From CAYFLR01 sp964343805 (GTDB taxonomy: Bacteria > Bdellovibrionota_B > Oligoflexia > CAYFLR01), in contig CAYFLR010000055.1 of assembly GCA_964343805.1 (NCBI GenBank), positions 1 through 39,046 on the forward strand: 39,046 bases of DNA, given 5' to 3'. Each line of letters starts with the position of its first letter. The first letter of the stretch is position 1. Position numbers and translations under genes: made by a program. Below are positions 19,283 to 26,706 of this stretch, in pieces. The notes under the pieces are model-generated. The model saw only the letters and a program-made list of their open reading frames with translations, was not told the origin of the DNA and ran no database searches.

Positions 19283-19413
19283 AAATATTCCATTCTTATT
19301 AGAGTTGTGTTTTGCTTTAACCCATTGGGATACCCATTTTGCCCCCAAATGGTCTCCTTTGCAACGGGTTTTAACGCTTTAACAGTATTTAAACAATTCT
19401 GTCAAATGATTGA

Positions 19414-19443
19414 TGGAAAGCCTCCCCGTATCTGTGTCATAAT
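19414..19443 (+). promoter_or_regulatory. Possible promoter for a leaderless transcript of the ChaN-like gene
   Basis: TGGAAA, 18 bp, CATAAT, then 6 nt to the ATG at 19450. No Shine-Dalgarno sequence precedes this ATG. The spacing would place the transcript start at the start codon itself. The -35 is only a 4/6 match. Confidence 0.35.
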
Positions 19444-19449
19444 TAAGCT

Positions 19450-20148
19450 ATGATCCGATTGATTTTTTACCTATTTATTTGTTCCCTCACTCAACCCCTT
19501 GCGGCCACCCCGTGCACTCCCTTAAAAAAGGGAGCTATAGAACAACAAATTCCTCCTTTTTTCAGTCTATTAGATGGAAATAGCACCCTCACTAAGGCCA
19601 AAGTCATTGCCCTCGGCGATGTGCACCAAAGTCCCTTTAATGCCGCCGCCATCGTAGATTTTGTCAACCAATATGGAAGAAAAGGGGATATTGTTTTGGT
19701 GGAGGGCTTAGGGCAGATGAAAACCATCACCGCAGATAAAACCCCATTTATAGGGATTAAGAGCGAGCTAAAGTTGCTGGGTTGGGATAATATAGAAGCC
19801 CTGCGCGACAGTCATTTTATGGTAAAAAGGCTGCTACGCTTGAATCAAGAAATCGAAGTGGAAAAAGATCCTGTGCGACACGATCAGCTGGTAGAGAAAT
19901 TTGAGGTGATGAGCCGCATCCATGATAAAACCTCTATTCAAAAACGAAACCAATCCCTTTTAGAAACCCTCGAATTAGTACAAAGTGAGATCACTGGAGA
20001 GCAAAGAGTCTTTGTCATAGCTGGCAGCAGGCACTTTAGCGCCGACCCGGTTTTGATGGAGGGACTCGCCGGTTTTCCTTATTTATGCTTGATGCCGCGC
20101 TACTCCCCTACGGGTGATCTAGGTGCTACCGAATCATATTTTAACTAA
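19450..20148 (+). CDS. Secreted ChaN/EreA-like (TIKI superfamily) protein
   Basis: The N-terminus (MIRLIFYLFICSLTQPLAA) is a signal peptide with cleavage near Ala19, so the 232-residue protein is probably periplasmic. The core shows the paired GxxH plus Glu pattern of the ChaN/EreA/TIKI superfamily: ALGDVHQSPFN near residue 55, VLVEG about 28 residues later, and a C-terminal IAGSRHF. These residues form a metal- or heme-binding or hydrolytic site in different members. The exact activity (heme binding, esterase or metalloprotease) cannot be told from the sequence. It is divergent from lysA and is followed by two tandem hairpin repeats. No ribosome binding site is seen before the ATG. Confidence 0.68.
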   Translation: MIRLIFYLFICSLTQPLAATPCTPLKKGAIEQQIPPFFSLLDGNSTLTKAKVIALGDVHQSPFNAAAIVDFVNQYGRKGDIVLVEGLGQMKTITADKTPFIGIKSELKLLGWDNIEALRDSHFMVKRLLRLNQEIEVEKDPVRHDQLVEKFEVMSRIHDKTSIQKRNQSLLETLELVQSEITGEQRVFVIAGSRHFSADPVLMEGLAGFPYLCLMPRYSPTGDLGATESYFN

Positions 20149-20149
20149 A

Positions 20150-20211
20150 TTACGGTAAAACAGTCCCGATTTGGCCATGGATACTTTATCCGAAAGAGAA
20201 TCGGGACTTTA
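20150..20211 (+). repeat. 62-bp hairpin repeat, copy 1
   Basis: First of two near-identical 62-bp tandem units. A perfect 10-bp stem pairs AGTCCCGATT (20162-20171) with AATCGGGACT (20199-20208). The 27-nt loop holds a second small stem, GGATA with TATCC. It begins directly after the stop codon of the ChaN-like gene. Confidence 0.9.
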
Positions 20212-20273
20212 TTACGGCAAAACAGTCCCGATTTGGCCATGGATACTTTATCCGAAGGAGAATCGGGACTTAA
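20212..20273 (+). repeat. 62-bp hairpin repeat, copy 2
   Basis: Second unit with the same nested stems (20224-20233 with 20261-20270). It differs from copy 1 only at a few unpaired or end positions. No clear T-run follows, so it may be a repetitive palindromic element or a 3' transcript stabiliser rather than a plain terminator. Confidence 0.9.
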
Positions 20274-20347
20274 TGGCGACTAAACATTCCTGATTGCCCA
20301 CCTCAAAAATTTAATTCGCTAATATTATTTAACAAAAAATAATTAGA

Positions 20348-20376
20348 TTGACTATATTAGCATATTCTAATATACG
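20348..20376 (+). promoter_or_regulatory. Putative sigma-70 promoter of the cyclase operon
   Basis: TTGACT (5/6), exactly 17 bp, TATACG (4/6), about 50 nt before the start codon at 20428. It is the best match in the intergenic region and is overlapped by a palindrome (20353-20374). Confidence 0.55.
20353..20374. promoter_or_regulatory. Operator-like palindrome over the promoter
   Basis: A perfect 8-bp inverted repeat, TATATTAG and CTAATATA, separated by 6 bp, fills the promoter spacer and enters the -10 box. A further CTAATAT half-site lies about 50 bp upstream near 20319. The geometry fits a dimeric repressor site; the regulator is not known. Confidence 0.45.
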
Positions 20377-20427
20377 TATTTACCTAACAGATGCTGCACC
20401 CGAAACTGAACAAGCAGGAGATAAAAA

Positions 20428-22288
20428 ATGAATAAAAAATCAATCATATACACAATTATAACCATCTTATCACTTTTCAACTCTCAACTCTTTGCCTCCT
20501 CCCTCACTGAAGTGGATCAAACCATTCATAGAGCCACGCAAAATATCCTCGATCTGCAAAATGAAGAAGGATTTTTTGATAGTCTCAACTACACCTATGG
20601 GGTTCCTCGAGCTGCCCAAACCTACCTGACCAACCGCATACTAAATCTACCTGAAGCTCTGGATAAAAATGCCATTAAACAAAAAATTTTAGAGAGTCAA
20701 TTGGCCGATGGATCTTGGCTCTTTCTAAGAGATCGCAATAAAAAAAGTGGTGATCTCAACGCCTCCATTTTAAATTATCTTTTTCTAAAAAGTATAGGCA
20801 TGAGCAAAGATCACCCCACCCTCATTAAAGGAAGAAGGTTTATCAGAGCTGAAGGAGGGATCGAAAAAGCCAAAACCGATACCAAATTCTTCCTCGCCTT
20901 AACTGGGAGTTTCCCATGGGATAAGCTTGATGTGTCCTCACCCAATCTTGCAGTCTCACTTTTTGAAAGATCTCGTTTTGCCCAATGGATTCGACCTTCC
21001 TTTTTCCCCATGTTCTATCTGATTATTAATGAAGTAACCAATCCACTCGCCATTGATCTCCCTGAACGATATAGCCTCAACGAACTGTATACCCGTNNNN
21101 NNNNNNAGTTTATAAACAAAGTGAGAAAGGTTTCAATGGCCTCTCTTCAACTTCGCGAAAAACTTCTCTTCACATCATTGAAGACATAATTTTAAAAGAG
21201 CAAGGCCGAGCCGGTAGTTGGTCAGGCTATGCCAATGCCACCGCACTCTCCATCCTCAGTATTGAACACTACTTAAGACATGTAGGAAGTTTACGAGGTC
21301 GAACCTCTGCTCAATTAAATTTACTAAAACAAAAAGCGGAAAATGCCATCACCAAAGGCCTGGAGTTTTCTAAAAAATACATATGGAACCGCTCCACTGC
21401 CAGTGAAGGAATCATTACCGATGNNNNNNNNNNNNNNNNNNNNNNNNNNNNNNNNNNNNNNNNNNNNNNNNNNNNNNAGGAGGATTTCCTTTTGGTGTTG
21501 ATTTTTGGGAATTCCCCGATGCCGATGACACCGCCATCATTTTGCTCACTTTAAAGCAATTGAATGTAAGAAGTGCCGAGCAACAAAATGCCGTGAACTG
21601 GCTCAATAATATGCAAAACCGTGATGGCGGTTGGGCTGCTTACACTCGTGGAATAACTCGCAGCATGTTTGAATTTAAACTGAAAGAACTCGCTCCCATC
21701 AGCTTTTTCTATGATTTTTCGTCTCCTGATATAACAGGACATGTGTTAGAAGCCTTTGCAGCCATGGGTTACAATAAAAGTAATAGTCGTAGAGTGCGCA
21801 AAGCCATCCACTTTTTAAAAGTAAAACAGATTGATGTGAACAGCCGACATGCCATGTGGAAAGGAACCTGGGGGGTCAACTATATTTATGGAACCAGCTT
21901 CGCCCTGATCGGACTTTTGAAAGCAGGAGAATACAAATCCAGTCCCTATATTCAAAAAGCCCTTAACTGGCTACAAACAAAACAAAATGCCGATGGTGGT
22001 TTTGGCGAATCCACTCTATCTTACGATAGGGCCAGTTGGGCGGGAAAAGGTTTAAGTACCCCTTCTCAAACCGCCTGGGCTCTCCTGGCTCTTTTAGAAG
22101 CAGGAATTCAAAATCAAGTGGTTGAAAAAGCGGTTAACTATTTAGTTACTGAATTTAACAAGAAAGGGAAGTGGGTAGACTCTTATGCGGTCGGAACCGT
22201 TCATTATGGATTTCCTCATTTGGATTACCCCGCTTATCCCTATGCTTTTCCTTTAATGGCATTAGCGAAATACCGTGAACAAAAATAA
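20428..22288 (+). CDS. Squalene-hopene cyclase-like class II terpene cyclase with signal peptide (interrupted by two gaps)
   Basis: One gene in three frame segments separated by N runs at 21097-21106 and 21424-21477; frame changes at both gaps fit wrong gap sizes. About 620 residues in all. The catalytic acid motif DxDD of class II cyclases is present as PDADDTA (21518-21529). QW-type repeats are seen (QLADGSW, QNRDGGWAAY, QNADGGFGES, GRAGSWSG), with WGVNYIYGT, STPSQTAWALLALL and a Phe/Tyr-rich tail DYPAYPYAFPLMALAKY, all as in squalene-hopene cyclases. The unusual part is the N-terminus, a typical signal peptide (about 23 residues, cleavage near LFA-SS), which known cyclases lack. The substrate may be squalene or another polyprenyl lipid. 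RBS AGGAG precedes the ATG. First of three genes spaced 29 and 42 nt apart. Confidence 0.85.
21097..21106. other. Assembly gap (10 N) inside the cyclase gene
   Basis: Ten N. The reading frame before the gap (phase of 20428) and after it (phase of 21108) disagree by one base, so the real gap length is not 10 modulo 3. It should not be read as a true frameshift. Confidence 0.95.
21424..21477. other. Assembly gap (54 N) inside the cyclase gene
   Basis: Fifty-four N just before the DxDD region. The frames on the two sides again differ, so the gap estimate is off by at least one base. Confidence 0.95.
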
Positions 22289-22317
22289 AAAATGACCTCT
22301 TAAAAGGAGATACTATC

Positions 22318-23127
22318 ATGAGTCGCAAATTCATTTTTTTAATACTACCTCTGCTGGTGCTCGCCAGCTGTATTCCCACCTCTTGGAATGGTTTTCTCAC
22401 CATCAGTGAGAGTCTAACTCTCAAACACCGAACGGTGGATGAAAATCAGCAAGAGCAATTCCATTGGGTGACATTGGAAAAAGGAGAGTATAAATCTCAC
22501 ATTGAGTACACCACTGCTGACGAAACATTTGAACTCACCATCACTAAAGATGATCAAGATCACTATCATGCCACATTTCCATTTCCTGAAGGACTTGACA
22601 TGGAAACCGGAGGAGAGTTTGAACTTACCAAAGAGCAAACAGATCAACTCTGGAGTTTAGAAGGGGAGCTATCTATTTCATCTTATATTGAAAGTGAAAT
22701 CTATAAAGAAGAAGCTTGTACCACAAACGGCAATATGGGCAATCGGAGTTTTACCGAAAGAACAACTATCACAGAATATGATTATGAAATGCTGTTTGTA
22801 GATCCAGACAACGCTGATATCCTCGCCATCTTTGAAGGCATCAGACAGTCTAGCAAAGATGTGGAAAAATTAGATGTGAGCGATTGTATTCCTATCCCAA
22901 CTGAGCCCGATCCTGAGCCGATAAACGATGATGAGGAAGAGGATATTGAAGAAGATGAAGAGGAAGAAGAAACTCCCAGCGAACCTTCCGAACCCACTCC
23001 TCCCAGAACTTCACAGCCCTATCCTTACCCCCCTTATTACGGACCCTACTACCCTTACCCTCCAGTGTATCCTTATCCACCTTATTATCCTGGACCAGGC
23101 AGATATCCCTATCCATATCGAAGGTAA
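22318..23127 (+). CDS. Lipoprotein with acidic and Tyr/Pro-rich tail
   Basis: No recognised family. 269 residues with a lipoprotein signal ending LASC. The middle ~170 residues look globular, rich in beta-type and charged residues, with two Cys (EEACTTN and VSDCIPIP). The last ~70 residues are a low-complexity linker rich in Glu/Asp, then a Pro-Ser-Thr stretch and a Tyr-Pro repeat (YPYPPYYGPYYPYPP), typical of extended segments at the cell surface or interacting with peptidoglycan or lipid. RBS AAAAGGAG lies 8 nt before the ATG. It lies 29 nt after the cyclase-like gene, so a shared transcript and a linked role in the envelope are likely. Confidence 0.75.
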   Translation: MSRKFIFLILPLLVLASCIPTSWNGFLTISESLTLKHRTVDENQQEQFHWVTLEKGEYKSHIEYTTADETFELTITKDDQDHYHATFPFPEGLDMETGGEFELTKEQTDQLWSLEGELSISSYIESEIYKEEACTTNGNMGNRSFTERTTITEYDYEMLFVDPDNADILAIFEGIRQSSKDVEKLDVSDCIPIPTEPDPEPINDDEEEDIEEDEEEEETPSEPSEPTPPRTSQPYPYPPYYGPYYPYPPVYPYPPYYPGPGRYPYPYRR

Positions 23128-23169
23128 GCTTTCATTGCATTACCCTTGCCAATAAGGTATTTTAATAAG

Positions 23170-24294
23170 ATGAAAAAATACCTTTTGGTGAGCTCGCTCA
23201 CATCCATTTCCATCTACATTGCCGGCTATCTGATTTTAACTTTTCAGTTCGTCAACCCTACTATTAACCAGTTTAAAAAAGATCTCAAAACTATTTTTCC
23301 CCTCTTAAAAAAAGATATTGAAACACTGAATAAATTTCAGTTATTCGCCCCCTCCACCTTTAATAATGACGCCAGCCTATTTCTTAATCCCCTTTTGAAA
23401 AGATCATCCAAAAGTAAACTGTTAAAAATACCCAAAGAGGACACCAAAAAGCTAAAAAAATGGAGAAAGAAATGGCCCCAGCATCTAGATGAAATTGATT
23501 ACAACTCCTACTCCTTCAAATGGCTAACTCAACTTAAAAAATATGATCATTGGAAAATTGATAAAATCCCACTCCCGGCTCTTCCCCCTATGTACAGGAA
23601 GATTTCCTATTTAACTCAACTCAGACTTATGCAAGGAATGAAAAAGGGAAACCTAAAAAAAGCCCTCAAAGAGGTGAGGCATTTAACTCGCCTTTTATTT
23701 TCCCATCAAATTCAACTGGCCAACCTCTTTCTGGTTAAGATTCTCAAACAAGAGCAGCAAGCCTACCAATGGGCGGTTGCCAATAAGAAGATGAACAAAG
23801 GTCAGTGGAAAGTTTTTACTAATGAGCAGCTAGCCACTTTTAAACGAGTTTTTTTGGTCTATGGCAAGGTGATTAATTTATTTACCCCTCATCCCTATAT
23901 GGACAAGTTGATCACGCAAAAACCCCTCCATACAGGCATCTGCAGCGCACTCGATGAATCATTTAGTTTTTTACTCCCCCTCTCCCCTCTGCTGGTGAAT
24001 AACTATTGGCCAGAACGTGGAGTGAGGCTCCGCTATCTAAATATGAACAGGGCAATGCACGATACGGCGAAAAGATGCCCTCTCAAAAGATATCGCCCCC
24101 TATGGAAAGATAAATTCAACCTGGAAAAAGAGCAAATCAAAAAACTGCTCAACTTATCATCTGGTGGCAAGGATTTGGCGGAAGAGTTTTGGTTCACCTA
24201 CGGTCCCCAGCTTCCGCTTTATCGTCAAACCATTGGACTCTTTATATATACTACCCTAACTATGGATCAGGCTTTTGCCCCTTATCAAAAGTAA
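23170..24294 (+). CDS. Membrane-anchored basic protein, unknown function
   Basis: 374 residues with no family I recognise. One N-terminal hydrophobic segment (about residues 5-27) acts as an uncleaved anchor or signal. The rest is helical and strongly basic with clusters such as KKLKKWRKKW and long Leu-rich helices, probably a periplasmic or membrane-surface domain. Two Cys lie in the central part (GICSALDES and AKRCPLKRY). The ATG at 23170 is preferred over a TTG eight codons earlier; AAGG lies 11 nt upstream. It is the third gene after the cyclase-like and lipoprotein genes at 42 nt spacing, and is followed by the structured repeat tract. Confidence 0.65.
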   Translation: MKKYLLVSSLTSISIYIAGYLILTFQFVNPTINQFKKDLKTIFPLLKKDIETLNKFQLFAPSTFNNDASLFLNPLLKRSSKSKLLKIPKEDTKKLKKWRKKWPQHLDEIDYNSYSFKWLTQLKKYDHWKIDKIPLPALPPMYRKISYLTQLRLMQGMKKGNLKKALKEVRHLTRLLFSHQIQLANLFLVKILKQEQQAYQWAVANKKMNKGQWKVFTNEQLATFKRVFLVYGKVINLFTPHPYMDKLITQKPLHTGICSALDESFSFLLPLSPLLVNNYWPERGVRLRYLNMNRAMHDTAKRCPLKRYRPLWKDKFNLEKEQIKKLLNLSSGGKDLAEEFWFTYGPQLPLYRQTIGLFIYTTLTMDQAFAPYQK

Positions 24295-24332
24295 TCTGAC
24301 CATAAGTCCCTTGGTGGCATAATCACTTTTAA

Positions 24333-24394
24333 AACAGAAACGAGCACTCACAAAAGACGGGCTAACAAAAACGAATACTCTCAAAGGATTGGCT
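24333..24394 (+). repeat. Two degenerate 31-bp tandem units leading into the structured repeats
   Basis: Units starting at 24333 and 24364 (AACAGAAACGAGCACTC and AACAAAAACGAATACTC) match at about 24 of 31 positions. A third unit in the same 31-bp register starts at 24395 inside element A (AACAGAAACGGGCATC). They look like fragments of the element's 5' arm. Confidence 0.6.
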
Positions 24395-24511
24395 AACAGA
24401 AACGGGCATCTGCAAGGCGACGAGAAAACCTTGAGAAGACAGTACATAACAAGTACGGATTCGATAAGGTTTTCGAAGTCAACACAGCAGATATTTGCTT
24501 ATTGTCTCTTG
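24386..24511. repeat. Structured direct repeat, element A
   Basis: 126-nt element that starts GGATTGGCTAACAGAAACG and abuts element B. Nested stems are present: ATCTGC with GCAGAT, GAC with GTC, GAAAACCTT (24424-24432) with AAGGTTTTC (24466-24474), and an apical GTAC with GTAC. Its outermost closing arm is lost at the 3' end, where it runs straight into element B. Confidence 0.85.
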
Positions 24512-24638
24512 GGATTGGCTAACAGAAACGGGCATCTGCAAGGCGACAAGAAAATGATGATGGGACAGTACGACCAGTACGGACCAGAAATCATTTTCGA
24601 AGTCAACACAGCGGATGTTCGTTTATGGACGCCAATCC
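24512..24638. repeat. Structured direct repeat, element B (complete long hairpin)
   Basis: 127-nt element closed by GGATTGGC (24512-24519) with GCCAATCC (24631-24638). Inner stems are AAACG with CGTTT, CATCTGC with GCGGATG (one T-G pair), GAC with GTC, GAAAATGAT (24550-24558) with ATCATTTTC (24590-24598), and GTAC with GTAC. The central stem differs from element A but remains fully paired. Its edge touches the stop codon of the minus-strand PLP enzyme gene, so it would form that gene's 3' end structure. Confidence 0.88.
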
Positions 24639-26467
24639 TATTTGAGGTCTTCGGCCATAGAAGGACAAGCCTGAATATAGCGTGTATGAACATCCACATA
24701 GGTTTCTTTATAAAGTTTGTCCATCTGCTCTACCGACATAAATTTATCCGAAAAGCCCGGATATTCGGGATCGATTGTTACAGATGCTGCTTGAATAAAA
24801 TGAGCTAGCAGAGTGCGAGGGTCTTCATTACCAACTGAAACTCTCACAGTAGAAGGAGCAATACCCGCCTCTTTTAAAGCGGCCTCCGACATTTCAGAAT
24901 GACTGGTCATGGCAGGGCAAAGTACGACCGTGTTCACCATACCCAAGCTCACCTGCATACCAAAGGCAGGTTCTAAACAGTCAAAAAATCGTTTAAACGC
25001 TTCACGGGGAATTGATGCTTTACTTCCCTCTTTTCCTTCCATATCAAAGGTAAAGAGCGGTGCAGGTAAACCTAGATGCATATTCTTTTTACAGATCTCG
25101 TAGTTTTCATCGCCCGGAACTGAAGAAGATTTTACATTGATATCAGGGTGAGCTGCCAGAATTTGGCTGAGGACAATGGTATTAATACTTTTTCTAATCA
25201 TCCTCATCTCTAAGGTACGAGTTCCATTTATCACCTCAAAGGCTTTGTCTGCATCTAGAAAAGCTCCTTTAATATAATAGACATTCCAAAAGAGAGTCTC
25301 GTCCCAATTATAAACAACATCTTTGCCATCAAAGCCTTTCACCGTCACTTGCTCATTCTTAGGTATAAACATACGCTCATTTCTGGCGATCACTACTCCC
25401 GCAGTCGTGGTTCCAATTCCCACAATATCCTTAGTATAAGAGTGAACCACAAAGTCAGGGCGCTCAATCGGATCAGGGCGCTGTAACACGGGGCTTAAAA
25501 TGGGAGTTCCCACCGTAGAATCGCAAATTACGGTTAGCCCCTTCTCGTGGGCAGATTTACAAATGGCAGGAACATCCAGCACATAACCGTGTGGATTACA
25601 GGGAGACTCTATATAGACATAAACCTGCCTTCCTTCTTTGATCCGATCGGCATATTCGGTACTTGCTTCTTCAAATGCTTTTTCAAAATCAGCGGCTGTA
25701 TAGCCATCAAACCACTTTATTCCAACATTGAGATTACTTCGTTTTCCATACCAATCTTTAAAAAGTTGATAAACCCCTCCGTAGATATTACGACTGGATA
25801 AGATGATATCTTGATAGCCTACCAAATGACTGATGAGTGAATCAATGGCCGCCATTCCTGAATTAAAGTTCCAAGCAAAGTACTCGTGAGCCAAATCTCC
25901 TGCTTCCAAATCCACAATATGGTTCGCTAAAGAAACGGAAGTGGGATTCATGAGCCTTGAATAGATTTCATGCATAAGCTCTTTGCCATGAAAGGCATCG
26001 TCAATCCATTCCGTACATGCATAAAGATAGGTCGCAGTACGGGTAATTACCGGGGTTGAGCTAAAAATGGCAGTCACATTATCAAAAACTGGATAAGGAC
26101 CTTTTTTACAACGAGTTGATTGCTGAACAATCAAAGATTGATAACTTTTTCGTAAAGGGTTTTGTAAGTTGTCGAGCATTTTAGCCATTTGAAAGCAGAG
26201 GAAACGTTTGGCATTAAAATAGGCGACTCGCTCATTTCGATCTAAGGTCTCTAATTTTTCTAAGGTGGAATTCCACAGCTGATGCAGGTCAATATTAGCT
26301 TCATACAAATGAGATGCTACCCCTGCTAAAGATTTAGCCATTTCACTCTCTGGATCCAAAGAAAAGTGCTTTAGCTGTTCCTGTACCAACCCTGAAATGG
26401 TATCAGCTTTTGTAGTTTTTCTCTTGGGACTCAATTGCTTGGCATATTGTAATGCTTGATGATCCAT
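24638..26467 (-). CDS. Cys/Met metabolism PLP-dependent enzyme, N-terminally extended
   Basis: Member of the cystathionine gamma-synthase / O-acetylhomoserine sulfhydrylase / methionine gamma-lyase family. The PLP lysine is about residue 346 in HSYTKDIVGIG. YSRLMNPT (about 169) contributes the phosphate-binding Tyr and Arg from the partner subunit. FNSGMAAIDS, ESPCNPHGYVLDV and ICDSTVGTP also match the family. At 609 residues it is about 200 longer than usual: about 110 extra at the N-terminus, helical and unrecognised, and the rest spread over loops and the C-terminus. The exact substrate cannot be told. The ATG has a GGGGGAG-type site upstream. It is divergent from the tyrosine phenol-lyase gene; both are PLP carbon-lyase-type amino acid enzymes and may be regulated together. 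Confidence 0.83.
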   Translation of the reverse strand: MDHQALQYAKQLSPKRKTTKADTISGLVQEQLKHFSLDPESEMAKSLAGVASHLYEANIDLHQLWNSTLEKLETLDRNERVAYFNAKRFLCFQMAKMLDNLQNPLRKSYQSLIVQQSTRCKKGPYPVFDNVTAIFSSTPVITRTATYLYACTEWIDDAFHGKELMHEIYSRLMNPTSVSLANHIVDLEAGDLAHEYFAWNFNSGMAAIDSLISHLVGYQDIILSSRNIYGGVYQLFKDWYGKRSNLNVGIKWFDGYTAADFEKAFEEASTEYADRIKEGRQVYVYIESPCNPHGYVLDVPAICKSAHEKGLTVICDSTVGTPILSPVLQRPDPIERPDFVVHSYTKDIVGIGTTTAGVVIARNERMFIPKNEQVTVKGFDGKDVVYNWDETLFWNVYYIKGAFLDADKAFEVINGTRTLEMRMIRKSINTIVLSQILAAHPDINVKSSSVPGDENYEICKKNMHLGLPAPLFTFDMEGKEGSKASIPREAFKRFFDCLEPAFGMQVSLGMVNTVVLCPAMTSHSEMSEAALKEAGIAPSTVRVSVGNEDPRTLLAHFIQAASVTIDPEYPGFSDKFMSVEQMDKLYKETYVDVHTRYIQACPSMAEDLK

Positions 26468-26606
26468 ACTCCCCCACCTTTAAATAGTCAAAAAATTTTG
26501 ATAACGCCACTTACTTGTAAAAGAAGAATATATGCGTAAAAAAAAGGAAAGAAAAGTAAAAAAGCAAGATCACTCGTCGGCCTGCTACGAAAGTCAATCT
26601 TTTACT

Positions 26607-26636
26607 TTGACAACTGTCTCACCCATATCCTATAAG
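26607..26636 (+). promoter_or_regulatory. Sigma-70-type promoter of the tyrosine phenol-lyase gene
   Basis: TTGACA (6/6), 18 bp, TATAAG (5/6). The transcript would start near 26643, only about 10 nt before the small upstream reading frame, which would therefore be the first translated frame on the mRNA. Confidence 0.65.
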
Positions 26637-26652
26637 AATAGGAGATCTTTTA

Positions 26653-26697
26653 ATGGCAACAAACAAACCGACCCTAAGACCAGCGGGTCAAACGTAG
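26653..26697 (+). CDS. 14-codon upstream reading frame (possible leader peptide)
   Basis: Encodes MATNKPTLRPAGQT followed by TAG. It has its own ribosome binding site AGGAG 8 nt before the ATG. The TAG stop is part of the TAGGAG that serves as the ribosome binding site of the next gene. It is in the same frame as tyrosine phenol-lyase, with the amber codon between them. There is no Trp or Tyr codon, so it is not a TnaC-like sensor. It may couple translation, stall ribosomes, or be the remnant of a longer N-terminus. Confidence 0.45.
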   Translation: MATNKPTLRPAGQT

Positions 26698-26706
26698 GAG
26701 ATGGAA

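Noticed and set aside
20428..22288. Pseudogene with two frameshifts
   Set aside because: Both frame changes fall exactly at runs of N, so wrong gap lengths explain them; all visible coding segments are intact.
24386..24638. Integron attC sites
   Set aside because: The size and imperfect hairpins recall attC sites and GGCTAAC is near a core site, but the RYYYAAC/GTTRRRY pairs do not match, there is no integrase and no cassette array.
24389..24808. 139-codon plus-strand frame over the structured repeats
   Set aside because: It reads through the repeat elements into the antisense of the PLP enzyme gene and has no ribosome binding site.
26643..26706. TnaC-type tryptophan attenuator
   Set aside because: The 14-residue peptide has no Trp, no Pro at the stop, and no Rho-site-like C-rich spacer follows it.
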